The translations under genes were made by a program, and so were the position numbers. The notes under the pieces are model-generated. The model ran no database searches. It saw only the letters and a program-made list of their open reading frames with translations, and was not told the DNA's origin. A stretch of 64,000 nt of DNA from Tetrahymena thermophila SB210 (Eukaryota > Ciliophora > Oligohymenophorea > Hymenostomatida > Tetrahymenidae): NCBI RefSeq assembly GCF_000189635.1, contig NW_002476387.1:310001-374000 (forward strand), written 5' to 3'. Below, piece by piece: positions 51,988 to 64,000 of the stretch; the stretch's first letter is position 1, and every line of letters begins with the position of its first letter.

Positions 51988-52070
51988 AATTAATTAATAA
52001 AGAGATTTTTAATTTGTTTTTAGTTGTTATTTATTTATTTTTGTTATTAGATTATTCTTGATGAATTTAT

Positions 52071-52910
<840 letters not shown>

Positions 52911-53736
52911 TTTCAATATTTTCTTTTTCCTAATTTTCTAATTTTTAATTTTCTGATGATAAATTATTCTAACTTAGTTCAAAAAATTCTTAATAAATTC
53001 TAATAATTCTTATTTTATGTAAAAATTATCCTCAGTTTAAGATATTCTAAATTCAAAATAAAAACTATTTTTAGAGGAAAATTATTTTAAAAAATATTTT
53101 CTTTTGGGTTTCCCTAATTTTACATAAAATAATAGAAATCAGAGATATTTAATTAATATTCACTAAATATAATTCTTTTGTTTATGCTTATAAAATAGTA
53201 TAAGGAAAGATGTTAATAATTAAATTAGCAAATTTCATTTAAAGAGGTATTTTGTAAAAATTATATAAAAGGTAATTTTAATTATCATTTAAAAATATTT
53301 ATTTTCTCTATCTATCAATTATTTTAAAAAAATTATAATTATAATTAATTTAAGAATTTGTAAATATAATTTTTTTAAGATAATAATATTAAAAAGAAAA
53401 TCTAATTAAAATATTCTTCATAGTAAATAAATAAACTATTTTCAAAAGATTTTTTAATTTTAAAAAATAAATTTAGAAAAAAATAAATTTAATTCAATTT
53501 TTAATTATTTATTTTCTCGATACAGTAAAATTTATTAAGCATAAAAATATAGAAAAAAATATTAAATTCTTTAATAATATTCTTATAAATAATCATTGCT
53601 ATTTTTTTTCTAAAACATTTCATTTTATTTAATTCAATTTTGACATTAGATAAAATACTTTGATTAACTTGAATATTTTTATTAAAATGATTTATGAATA
53701 TTCTATTATTTTAATTATTGTTTTAGTTTTGTTTTT
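52911..53736. other. Intergenic with a sirtuin-derived fragment
   Basis: AT-rich spacer between two minus-strand genes. It contains the sirtuin-like fragment at 53205-53285 and otherwise no recognisable feature. Confidence 0.5.
53205..53285 (-). pseudogene. Partial copy of the sirtuin gene
   Basis: About 80 bases closely match the sirtuin coding sequence at 52258-52335, sharing taataattaaat-agcaaat and gaggtattttgtaaaa in the same order and orientation. In the gene this stretch encodes the part around FYKIPLQMRFADLIIV. The copy has several substitutions and a small length difference, stands alone in AT-rich DNA and has no sirtuin sequence around it that I could see. It looks like the last remnant of a duplicated or partly duplicated sirtuin gene. 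Confidence 0.75.
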
Positions 53737-55201
53737 TCAATTTGTAATGATATCTATCAATTCTTATTTTGTAGCATTCTAGCAAATAAATAAAAATTTT
53801 GATTTCCTCTGTTGGGTTTCTGGCCACATTACATCTGTTTTTTTGATTTCAAATATGTCTTCTACACTATTAAGTCAAAAAAATAAATTATAGTGATCAA
53901 TACATACATATAAAATAAAAATATTTTAAAATTTCTGAATGAATAAAAACAGCTAAAAATATCTAATTACCCTTAGAGAGAATACATAAAATCATCGTCT
54001 TTAATGTGAATCAAACCTTTCATTCTTAAAACTTTTATTTTTTCATTCTCCCAAAGTAATTCACCTAACTTGATTTCTAATTCCTTTTCATCAAAAGGGT
54101 TTGCAGCATATTCAAAAAATTGATATTAAATATCTCCATCTGCATGAGCATGATCATGCTCATGTTCCTAGCTAATTTTATTTAATATTTCGATTGCCTC
54201 TGATTTACTCTTTCTCAAGTTAAACCCATCAATTTCAAAAATTCTATTTAAGTCTATTTTGCAATAAGAAGACCTAAGAATTATTTTTTAGATTAAATTT
54301 TTAGTTATTATATTATCTATAATTATAACCTTTCAAATTTGGCAATTGGATTGAGTTGACGAATTTACTTTTCCACATTCTAGATTTCTTCTTCATTAGA
54401 TTTATCCTTTAATAGTAAGTTTAACTTTATAATTGCTAATTGAATAAATAGTAATTACTATCTAATTTAACAGTATATTATCAGCATATAAAATTTATCT
54501 TTAGAAAATTTAATCGCTTTTAAGTTACTCATATCTATGCACAGGTACAACTGTATGAATAGCCCTTAATTCTGCAGGAAAATCTATATTTTCATCAACC
54601 CAAAAGCTTTTTATGGTCTATTTTATATAAATATTTTATAAATTATTAAAAATAAAAATATATTTACAGAAGAAGGATCAGCTAATCCATTTGTTTCGAC
54701 TAAAATAAAATCTAGTTTAGACTTTTCATTCTAAATCAAATACTCTACAGCAGTAAGTAAATCATCTCTATAAATGATGAAAATTGTTAATTGTTAATTT
54801 TAATATCTTTATTAGTAAAGTAAGTTTAAAATACTTTGCAGTACAGCATATACAACCATTAGGAAGTTCGTAGAATTTATCAAAGGGCTTACCTTCTGAA
54901 TCTTGCATTAATGGTGCTTCTATACCCATTTCTATTATATTTATGTTTAATTTCTTACAAAGTCTAAAATTCAAAAAGACATCTTAAGAAAAAGATGGAT
55001 TTGAATAATAAATTCTACTCATTTTTTTTTGTAATTTAGTAATTAAATAAATAAATAATTACCGTCAGCGAATTCATTTTAAACAACAGCAACTTTATAT
55101 GTGTTTTATTCTTTTAAAATATATGATATCAGAGTAGTCTTACCAGAACCTAAATATCCTGTAAGTAATACCATAGCTGTTTTTTGGTTTTGCTTTTCCA
55201 T
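53737..55201 (-). CDS. CobW / ZNG1-type zinc metallochaperone GTPase
   Basis: G3E-family GTPase that in eukaryotes transfers zinc to client enzymes such as methionine aminopeptidase. Seven exons (introns 54932-55062, 54768-54834, 54618-54667, 54407-54458, 54274-54329, 53867-53970) give 334 residues with exact phase. Walker A GYLGSGKTTL is at 15-24, the metal-binding GCICC motif has Cys73, Cys75 and Cys76, and ETNGLADPSS is the switch region. ILLNQID is the base-recognition motif, carrying Gln where NKxD has Lys. A His-rich stretch HEHDHAHADGD, the C-terminal ALWENEKI-like region (GELLWENEKIKVLRMKG) and VEDIFEIKKTDVMWPE complete the family plan. Length is typical. The Asn-Gln-x-Asp form of the guanine-binding motif is the only unusual point; the Lys-to-Gln change comes from a TAG codon, so a sequence check is worthwhile. 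Confidence 0.93.
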
Positions 55202-56026
55202 TTATTATAAATTTATGTATTGTTTTTAACAAATATCTAGATAGTTAATTTTTCTAAAAATAGAAATATCTAATTTTTGATATTAAGGCTAACTAGTTTC
55301 TTTATCAAATAAAATTAAGTAAGTAGACTTAAAACTTTTAAAATTAATTTGCTATTTTAGCTAAAACTTGAGATTATTTATAAATAAATAAATAATTTTA
55401 GAAAAAGAATAAAATGAAAAATATTTTTTAATAATTATTTTAATTTTTCAATATTATTTCTGTAAAAATAAATTGAGAAATTAATTATTTGTATTTTTCT
55501 TTTTTAAATACTTATGATCAGGGCTATGGTTTTCATCTAACATTTAGTTATTAATTTATAAAGTATTAGATAGATTAAAAATGAAACATTATTTTAATCT
55601 AAGGAATTAATTTTTGGATAGACTTTAAACTTTATATTATATTTTTAATTAATAAAATAATTACTATTATTAAATAATACTTTAAAGAATTAATGCAAAT
55701 AATTTTTAATCAAACTTAAAAGAAAGAGAAACTGTTTAGATTAAAACTCATTTTTCAAAAAACAAAAATAATTTATGGATATTTATTTTTATATATATCT
55801 TTGTGTACCAGTGATGATTTTGCTTGCTTTTTATTATTAGTTAAAAAAAAATGTGATTTTATTTAAACATAAATAATTATTATTGGAGTATGTAAAGTCA
55901 TTAATAATTTTTGAAATTTAAAAAAAAAAAATCTAATTATATTATTTTTGCATAAACAATATCCAAGAATAACTTACTTAATTACAAGTTAACAAACAAA
56001 ATAAATAAATAAAAATTTAAAAGAAA
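55202..56026. promoter_or_regulatory. Spacer between divergent genes
   Basis: 825 bases of AT-rich DNA between the ZNG1-like gene (minus) and the LRR gene (plus), which must carry both promoters. No motif, repeat or RNA gene is recognisable. An A-rich leader precedes the ATG at 56027. Confidence 0.4.
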
Positions 56027-58041
56027 ATGGCTACAAGATCAAATAATTCTGTAGGTCCTATGATAGAAGCATTAAAAGGTTAGACAAGAATTAACCTAGC
56101 TGATTAGTATATTGGTAATGAAGGTTCTAGAATATTAGCTAACTTTTTGATGCAAAATTAGTAAGTTTAGGTTTTGGAATTGAAAGGAAATAATATTGGT
56201 GTTGATGGATTGATTGATATTATTGAAGCCTTAAGAAGCAACGATGTTATTAAAATTTTAAGTTTAGAATGGAATAATATTGGTTAAGATATTAGGGGAT
56301 TAGAGTCATTAGGAGCATTTTTATTATAAAATAAGTCTCTTTAACACTTGTCCCTTGCTTAAAATAAAATTGTTGGAGATGATATTGAAATGATAGCTAA
56401 TGCTCTAAGAAATAATAAGACTCTCCTTTCATTAGATTTAAGATGGAATTAATTAGGTCCTCGTGGTGCTAATCTACTTAAATCTGCTATAATGAATAAC
56501 CAAACTCTGATATATTTAGATATTGGTGGAAATAATATAAATGAAGACCTATAAGATGCTCTTGACAAAATTATCTTAGAAAATCGTCGTAAAAATCCTC
56601 TCACCAGAGACCGTATCCTAGGAGGGCCATCTGTTTAGGCTGGAGACTAAAATATTTAGTAATAATAACAATAGAATAATCCATAATTTACACAATCAGG
56701 ATTTAAATTCTAAGGTATTTATTTCTTTATTTGCTTATTTAGAAAGCATTAATCTGAAATTTCATTAATAAAATTTAAAATAAATTATTTTTTTATTAAA
56801 AAATTTAGCTCCTTAGCAAGACAAAGAAGGTTTACCAATGCTTGCACACTTGGAAAACATTTTAGAGCAAGAAAAAGCTCATACATTCTAGATAAAATAG
56901 CGCTTAGAAGTAGAACTAGAGGAATTATAAAGAAAAGATAGAAATGATTTGAGGACTATTTAAGAATTAGAAAGTAAATGCAACGATGTTTAAAATTAGA
57001 ATAGGATGCTCAAGTTTGATATTGACAGACTTAGGGAAGAATTTTAAATCATTGAAAGAAATAATATCGAACATATAAGAACTCACGAAGAACGAATTCG
57101 TAACAATGAGTTCATCATTAATGAAATGGAAAAAAAGCATGCCACTAATACAGATAGAATACTTTAAGAAAATAACTTTAGAGTTAAAGTAAATAAAGTA
57201 CATTTTATATTGTTTGATTTAAAGTCTATTTTTAAAAAAAGGAAATGGCTAGGGATTGGGAAAGTCGTTGCAGGCTTTTAGAAGAAAGAGTGAGATTGGT
57301 TGAGAATGAAGGAATCGAACTCGAAACTGAACTTAAGAAAATTTCAGATAAAAAAATAGAAATGTAAATAAAACAAGAAGAAGAACTTAGAGATTTAGCT
57401 TCAAGAGTCGAAGAAGAAGAATATAATAAAGCTCAATCAAATCTGAGCACATTAGAAGCTAAATTAAAAGCCATTGAAAACAGTAAGGAACTTCTTATCA
57501 AAAGAAATCACGAATTGATTAGGTAATTTTTTTTTTTTGAGTTAGTAACTCACTTATTTTATATCAACAAATTTTAACAAAAAGAGAGTATGAAGAGAGG
57601 GACATTAAAGCTTCTAATGAACTTAGAGTTTTGGAAGAAGAGTTGTAAAATTTGAAGGCATAAAATTAAGAATTTACTTAGAAGAATAGTGAGTTCAAAA
57701 TTTTAAGTGAGAAATTGAAAAACGATTTAGACTTGAAAGATACTATTGTTGAAAAACTATAAAAGGAAATAAATACAGTTAATGAATAAATAGAAATGAA
57801 AAAGTAATTTGCAAGAGAATAAATAGAAAAAACAATCAAAGAATAAAGAGAAGAAAAATTGCATTGGGATGCTGAAAGAGATGCATAAATTCGTCATATT
57901 TAGGAGCTTGAGCGCGCCCTCAGAGCTAGCCACACTGAAAACTCTCGCTTAAGAGGAGAATACCAAAGATTAGCTGAAACTGTGCAATCAAATCTAAATA
58001 AAGCAGTTTATGATACTTTTACAACAAATAAATACTTTTGA
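56027..58041 (+). CDS. Leucine-rich-repeat plus coiled-coil protein (LRRC45-like plan)
   Basis: Four exons (introns 56715-56808, 57189-57241, 57523-57584) give 601 residues with exact phase. Residues 15-200 hold ribonuclease-inhibitor-type leucine-rich repeats, with the pattern VLELKGNNIGVDGLIDI, ILSLEWNNIG, HLSLAQNKI, SLDLRWNQLGPRGA, YLDIGGNNI. A Gln/Asn linker follows, and from about 235 to the end lies a long charged coiled coil (for example LEELQRKDRNDLRTIQELES and AEMARDWESRCRLLEERVR-type heptads). N-terminal RNI repeats followed by a long coiled coil is the plan of LRRC45, a centriole and basal-body linker protein of animals, so a basal-body role is a sensible inference. The tail ends in a region with HIQELERALRASHTENSRLR. 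No membrane segment. Confidence 0.88.
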
Positions 58042-58369
58042 TATAATCTTATAAATTTTGTATATTTTTCTTGTATAAACCAATTTATTAATTAATTATA
58101 AAAAATTAAAAATTTTATAATGGATTATATATTAATCACATAACATTAATTTGTTTTAATTGATTTTTGATTAAAACCATTTGTTCCTATCTTCAATTTA
58201 TGTGGCTAGAATCCATGTTTATTGTAATCATTTATAAAATAATTAAAATTAATAAATATCTTTTGTTATTAATCATTAAATTAAATTTTTTTTTTAATTT
58301 TAACGGTATTATAAATTGTTAAATAAATAAAAATACATTTATTTGATTTTAACATAGATAATTTGCAAT
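58042..58369. other. Intergenic, no gene seen
   Basis: AT-rich spacer of 328 bases between two plus-strand genes; it should contain the 3' end of one and the promoter of the next. Confidence 0.5.
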
Positions 58370-60583
58370 ATGAAAATTAACCCAAACAGCTTTTTAAATT
58401 AACTATTTAGCTATAATGCTCACCACGATAGAGATTTAGATGTGCATTTTATCGAAGACGATGACATAATTATGTTTTATAAGTAAAAATCTAATAAATT
58501 AGGTGCATTTTTTGATCAAGATAAAATTCTGAATTTTACTGATGACCAAAGCGGGCTAATAACTAAGTAATTTGTAAATAAGAAAAATCTATGATAATTT
58601 ATGCCTTGAATAAAAGGGAGTCTTTTGAAAAAGGAATTTATAATGAAGTAGAAAGCATTCACAATGAATTACAGGAGATTCAAGAAAAAAGAGAGTAAGC
58701 ATAGAGAATAATTGAAGAAAAAAAAACCTGGTAATAATCTATTAGTATAAAGCCAAAGAATTGCAAATATTTTGTTTTTATTAGGTGGCAATTAAGGACG
58801 TAGCTGATGCCTTAATAACAGAAGCATAATTTTGAAGATGAAAATTACATCATGCCAGAAGCTAGATTTTTCGTTAAAGTTGTTTGTGTTGAGAAAAACA
58901 ATCCAAATACAAATAATTCTACTTTATCTAATAAAAATGAATTACTTAGAATATAAATTGATATTGATGACGCTTCCTATTCAACAGAAGAGAGGGTCTT
59001 CGATCAGGGAATTTGCTAATTTTAAAATAATATTTTTACTTTGTAATAATCTTTAAAAAAATTTTGAAAATTAGTGTGAAATTTATTTAATAATTAAATA
59101 AAAAGACCAATTACTACAGGATATGAAAGAATATACTTAAAAGTTGTTGAGCATGAGTAAATATATTATTTTGCAATCATTAGTTTGTTAATAAATCTTA
59201 AAATTTGAAATATCTCAAGGTATTCAGAGGTAAAAGCTGCAATGCAATTAAAACTTAATGACTTCAAAGATTAGAAAATACATAAAAGAATTTATCACTT
59301 AAAACCTCAGAAGAAATTCAAAGAATTGCAATACGATATACATACAAGAATATTTTACTAATATAATTCAGTAAATAAAATTAATAATTATGGAAATTAA
59401 AATTTCTATTTCAAATAAAATATTCTGTATTGTTTTAAAAATTTCTAAAATTTATTTAAAGTACACATTCAATGAGGAGAAGCTAGCATTAAGATAGGAA
59501 ACTTATCAAAATATAATCAAGAAATTAGAAAAAAGAGAGATCAGATTAAGGGAAAGATTGAGAGGTTTAGAAAGTAAATTTAATAAATATTATAAAGTTT
59601 CAAATAATAATTGTTTATTTTTTGAATAAAAGATAGCTCAAACTATTTATTACTTGAGTATTTAGATATAATTTGCTTTGAAAATTAAGAAGAAGGTTAA
59701 TGTAATCAAGACATTGTTATCAAAGTTTCTAAAGATTTTGATTCTGAAACAGCATCTATATATAATGAATAAACTTAAGCTGAAAGTAATCTAAAATATT
59801 TTTAAATAGCTTATAAAATAATAATTTATCAATATAGTCTTTTTTTAGAATGAGGAAGAAGAAACAAGAGAATTTTAAAGGTTGAAATTATACTCTGATG
59901 CACCTACACCAGAAAGAGAGTAAGGAAACTTTTCTTTTGATAATATGTCAGAAGAAGGCGGTGTTGCAACTCATTTAAATTAGTAAATGCTAAATCATAT
60001 ACTAGATTCAAGAAGAGGTTCTTAATACACAGGCGATGGTGGTACAAATACAAGTTCTCCTTTTAAACTGAATTTATCTTAGGTAAAATCATATTGAAAG
60101 CTTTCAAATTTATTTTTATTTAATAATATAATTAAGAATAATGGGAATGAAATAGGACAGTTTATAAGTCCAAGATTTAATGAAGCTTCTACTAATAGAT
60201 AATCTTTAAAGAATCCTTTACTAATGGAGTAATTAAATAAAATATTTATAAAATAATTTAAAAATTCCTAATTAATATTTAAAAGTGATAACAAACCAGC
60301 TGCCAGCAAAACACTACTTGAATTAATTGCATTGAGTTAAGAAACAAAAAATTTAAACAACAATATAGAAACTAAAAAGAATAAATTTTAGTAAGAAATA
60401 AACATTAAAAATTCTATTTACTAATAACTATCTAAAATGAATAATCAAGAATTATTGCAATTTAGAATATTTGCTAAGGGTTTGTATTAGTTAAATAGAC
60501 TAAATAAAATTTAATAATAGGAACAAGAAAACTTAAATAACAAAAACTAATATATTAAATAAAATAATACTAAAAAAAGATGA
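58370..60583 (+). CDS. Unknown protein with C2-like region and coiled coil
   Basis: Ten exons give 556 residues with exact phase. Introns: 58567-58616, 58731-58784, 59043-59105, 59157-59219, 59371-59461, 59574-59632, 59786-59837, 60083-60136 and 60229-60285. This is the most densely split gene of the window. The N-terminus (MKINPNSFLNQLFSYNAHHD) is acidic, then a short coiled coil (ESIHNELQEIQEKREQAQR). Residues 120-260 alternate strands and loops (ARFFVKVVCVEKNNPN, LLRIQIDIDDASY, ITTGYERIYLKVVEHE), as in a C2-type beta sandwich. A second helix (NIIKKLEKREIRLRERLRG) follows, with another strand-rich portion after it, then a Ser/Asn-rich tail. C2 is a structural guess from the strand pattern. 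Some ciliary transition-zone proteins combine C2 and coiled coils, but no specific family can be named. Confidence 0.75.
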
Positions 60584-61171
60584 TTTTCTTACCTGTTTAT
60601 ATAAAGATTTCTTTTTATTAACTTTAAAATTAAATTTTTAAATCAAAAAATTTTAATCTGATTTGTCTAAATTAAATCATTGCAAAATTATTATTTGAAT
60701 TTTTACTATTTATCAATAAACTAAATATTTTAAAGTTCTTCTCTTTTTTTTTATTTATTATAATCAACATTTTTAATTTAATGTGAATAGTTTTTTGATT
60801 TTAAAATAAATAAATAATTTTAAAATAAGCAAATTACATAAAATTTAAATGTTAATAAATAAATAATTAATTAAAATATATTTTTTTTATAAAATTTAGT
60901 GAAGAAATTACAGGTTTTTATAGTTTCTTTATTAAAGTTGAGTTGATTTTTAAAAAACTGATAAAATTATTATTTTCCACAAAATCAAATCAAAAATGAA
61001 TTTTTCTTTTTTAAATTTTTTAGTTGTTTAATAGGAAGACATTTTTGGATGAAATAAATACTTAATTTTTAGTATAGAATAATTAACAGTATGCATGTAA
61101 TGTAATATACATCAAAATTAAAAGTTTTTTTAAATAATTTATTAATTAAATTAATGTAAATTCTTTTTTGA
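60584..61171. other. Intergenic, no gene seen (convergent spacer)
   Basis: AT-rich, with long runs of T and A, between the 3' ends of two convergent genes. Nothing specific is recognised. Confidence 0.5.
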
Positions 61172-64000
61172 TCATTAATCGGTATTGTTTTCAAATTTAG
61201 TTTTTCCTAATTCTGCGCTTTTTGAAATAAATTTTTAAAAATCTGCATTTAGATTTGGGTGAAGGAAATTGGAATTAGCTTTTGGGGTCAGTAAGTTCAT
61301 TTAATCTTCTAATTGATTTTCATCAGTAATTTTTTCAAATTTGTCAGTGAAAAATATACTTTTTCTTTGTGCATTTTTTTAAGATAAAAGATTTTTTTCA
61401 GAGTTAAATATAGGAAGTTGGTTTTCAGATTGAGGAGCTAATTCTATTCTGGGTATTGTTTATTAAGCTTTTTATTCATTTTGGTTAGTTGAGTGAGTGT
61501 CATAGTTTTAGCTCATTTTTAGATCACTTACAGGAGAAGAGTATATTATTTAATAAGTAGGATTCAGCTTTGAATTATTTTGATTTGAGTTCCTATTCAT
61601 GTTGTTTGCCATATTTAAATTATCTGTGACAGCTCCACTTCTCTTCAAATTTAGTTTACTGACAGCCATTAATGTTTTCTTTTTACGGATGTTTGATTAA
61701 TGTATTCTCTACACTATCGCTTTTGATTTTCGCTTTTTGTTAATTTAATTAATAACTACATTTAGGTTATTATACACAAAATAGTTTTTAAATAATTTAA
61801 ACTTATCAAAATCTTCCACAGACTCTCTGATTGCTTTTATATGGAAGTAATCTTTTTCTATAATATCAATAGGAGCAGAGTTTAGATCATGTTAGTTTCC
61901 ATTTTAGCTTGGATTTTGAATGTTTTAATGAGTAATAAAGTGATTACTACCAGGAGCAGCAGGAATGCTTTCTTAAGATTTTCTATGATTTTCTAAGAGT
62001 ATCTTGACTGGCATTCCAGGCGAGTTATTAGTCGTTATTGTGTCAGTTCTTTTTAGCTTGATAAGTTATTTACCTATCTGTTATCTTACAGACAATTCCA
62101 TATTATTTCTACTGTTTTATCTAAACAAATTAACCTAATTTAATGTACCAGTTGGAGCATTATAGAATTGCTACTAAGGTTGCTGTTAAATCAATTAGTT
62201 TTAAGCTATTTAATTTTAGTTTTAGTTATTATATTCAGGTAGAATACATGGAGAAGATTTTAATTAATCAAGTTTTAGGTTTGTGAGAGAGGGATTATTT
62301 GATCTTTAACCATAACTTGAAGCCGGTTTTTTAGGGCTATTTTAAAAGGAATTCATATTAATATTTTAGTGTGGATATTTAAATGGGCTATTTTAATCTT
62401 AATAGGATCTATTAATTCTCTTTTCTTCTGATTGGCTGATAGATGCTATGCTAGATAGTTGCAAATGAATGTTCTTATGAAATTTGTTTATTTACATTTC
62501 AGATTACAAATTTTCATTATCTTCTTTATTTATGTTATGAATGCTAGCTTGTGATTTATTTATGTTTAAAGAACTTTATCCGCTGTTTTTAGGGGTTTGC
62601 AAGTTGAATATATCTTTTGATTTTTATTGAAGATTTTTTTTAAATTATCTATAATCAGTTATGATTTCTTCATCATCTCTTATAATGTTTATTTAAGGCT
62701 TTATATCGGAGACTTTAGCTTTTATATTTTGTTCATCTTAAAGTATATTCTCATTTTTATTATTACATTAAACTTATTGATCATAGCTTTTTTAACAATT
62801 TGAAGATATAGAAGAGTTGCCATCTGAGGAATCCTATGATTCGCTTATATCAACATCACTATTTTACATATCATGCTTACCTTATTGCTTTATTTTATTA
62901 ATTACAGTAGAATTAATTTAAAAATGACTAGGCCTCTTCGCTCTAAATGTGTTAGTTTAATCTTGAATATGACTTTCATTAAAATTTGTTGTCCCATTTT
63001 AAGAATTATTATCATAAGGTAATCCATATTTATCTGAAGTCATTTAAGTTGTTTGGTTTTCAGGATAATTTGTCATCTAGCTATTATTAGTGTTGCAATC
63101 TTAGCTAAAAACTGGAACTTTAAGTAATCTAAGAGCAGGAGCAGCTACTTATCCATTAAAATCAGAAGATATTTGTTTTTATCTCATATGGTTTTCTTGT
63201 GCTGGAGGTGGGGATTCTGGAGCTTTGATGTCTATTTTAAGATTATTGTATGGTTGATCAACAAAAGAAGATTATTGAGATTGCTAAGATTATAATTTGA
63301 ACTATTAATTAATGTCACTTGAAATAATATTTCCTTCTTCTTAAATTTATCTTAGTTACTATTATTATTCAGCAATAAAACTTAGTTGAGGTTTAACATA
63401 TTCTTTTGAATCTTCATCACATTACTTATTAAAAAAGATTTAGTCTTTTTTATTTTAAACTGAGTCTTTATTATAGTCTAAGTTATAAGTCTACTGGTCT
63501 TTTGCACAAATAATTTAAGAGTAGTTAAACTTTTAAGGTGAGTTTGCTAATGATAAAATCTCCTCAATAGAAGTGATGTTTTCTTTTTAGCTATAGTCAT
63601 CTAAAACATTCTTAAACTAATTGTCATAATAGTTTTGTTTTTTCTTTAAGAGCTAATAATTGTTTTAAAGCATTTCTTTAATATGTTATGAATTACCTCT
63701 TTCTGGACTTTCAAATATATCATTTTTTTATTTATTTGCATTATTCTTCTACTGTTGCAAGATATACATCTTCTGCATATTCAAAACATTTGGTTTTATC
63801 TTTTAAAAGTTTACATTTTTGATGTTTCTCCATGAACCCTGTGACTGAATTTAACTCAACGATTTTACTGCGTCTAACTTTTCATCTGTATCTTGGAATG
63901 AATTCAAGTTATCTTTAATTTGGTTGGTGTTCAAGTATTTTTATGAATTTTAAAAATAATTTGTTTCTTGTTTAAAATTGTAATCTGAATCTTTAATACT
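61172..64000 (-). CDS. Large Gln/Asn/Ser-rich protein, 5' end beyond the window
   Basis: A single open frame of 943 codons, including the stop at 61174-61172, runs off the right edge, so the N-terminus is missing. No intron is needed within the window. Most of it is low-complexity Gln/Asn/Ser with many phosphorylatable SP and RS sites. Two parts look more ordered: HIKEMLQNNYQLLKKKQNYYDNQF near the right edge, and a segment near 61690-61840 reading VEDFDKFKLFKNYFVYNNLN, then VVINQINKKRKSKAIVQRIH. Short proline-rich spots (APESPPPAQE) occur. A disordered tail with one small basic helical module would suit the cytoplasmic tail of a channel or a scaffold protein, but the missing N-terminal part would be needed to say more. 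Confidence 0.7.

Overview
The window is nuclear DNA of a ciliate, most like Tetrahymena or a close oligohymenophorean relative. The long protein-coding frames stay open only if TAA and TAG are read as glutamine and TGA alone as stop (ciliate nuclear code). Under a standard code almost every gene falls apart into short pieces. The DNA is extremely AT-rich, introns are GT..AG and mostly 49-145 bases long, and start codons sit behind A-rich leaders. The species cannot be fixed from the sequence, nor whether this is micronuclear or macronuclear DNA. I saw no telomeric repeats and no 15-base chromosome breakage sequence, but this was a by-eye search.

Layout. 28-9252: eIF2B beta subunit (-), a possible 41-residue mini-gene (-), an unknown coiled-coil protein (+), a secreted class 3 lipase (+), a tubulin-tyrosine-ligase-like protein with an apparent signal peptide (-), and an unknown acidic/Q-rich protein (-). 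10792-22319: a polytopic membrane protein (+) and a very large gene with an MGNCCC lipidation motif at the N-terminus and a divergent kinase domain near the C-terminus (+). 23336-31804: a small protein with two GRDSYI repeats (-), an Rtf2 homologue (+) and a full-length MyTH4-FERM myosin (+). 32656-38895: two large minus-strand genes, one Asn/Ser/Gln-rich and one coiled-coil. 38896-43594: 4.7 kb without a convincing gene, including a roughly 2.5 kb island of clearly higher GC. 43595-61171: a low-complexity protein (+), an unknown protein (-), an array of five repeats of about 157 bp, a coiled-coil protein (+), a sirtuin (-), a CobW/ZNG1 GTPase (-), an LRR plus coiled-coil protein (+) and a C2-like plus coiled-coil protein (+). 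61172-64000: the 3' part of a large unspliced Q/N-rich gene (-).

Functional themes. Several genes fit the ciliate cytoskeleton or cortex (myosin, TTLL, LRR/coiled-coil, C2-like/coiled-coil, GRDSYI protein). Others are housekeeping (eIF2B beta, Rtf2, sirtuin, ZNG1). Genes are separate transcription units on both strands, with no sign of operons. For 13 of the 18 confident genes (17 complete, one cut by the window) I checked that the summed exon length is a multiple of three; exon-intron borders were placed by hand and need transcript support. A caution for all reading-frame arguments here: with one stop codon, TGA-free frames of 100 or more codons arise by chance, so openness alone was never taken as proof of a gene.
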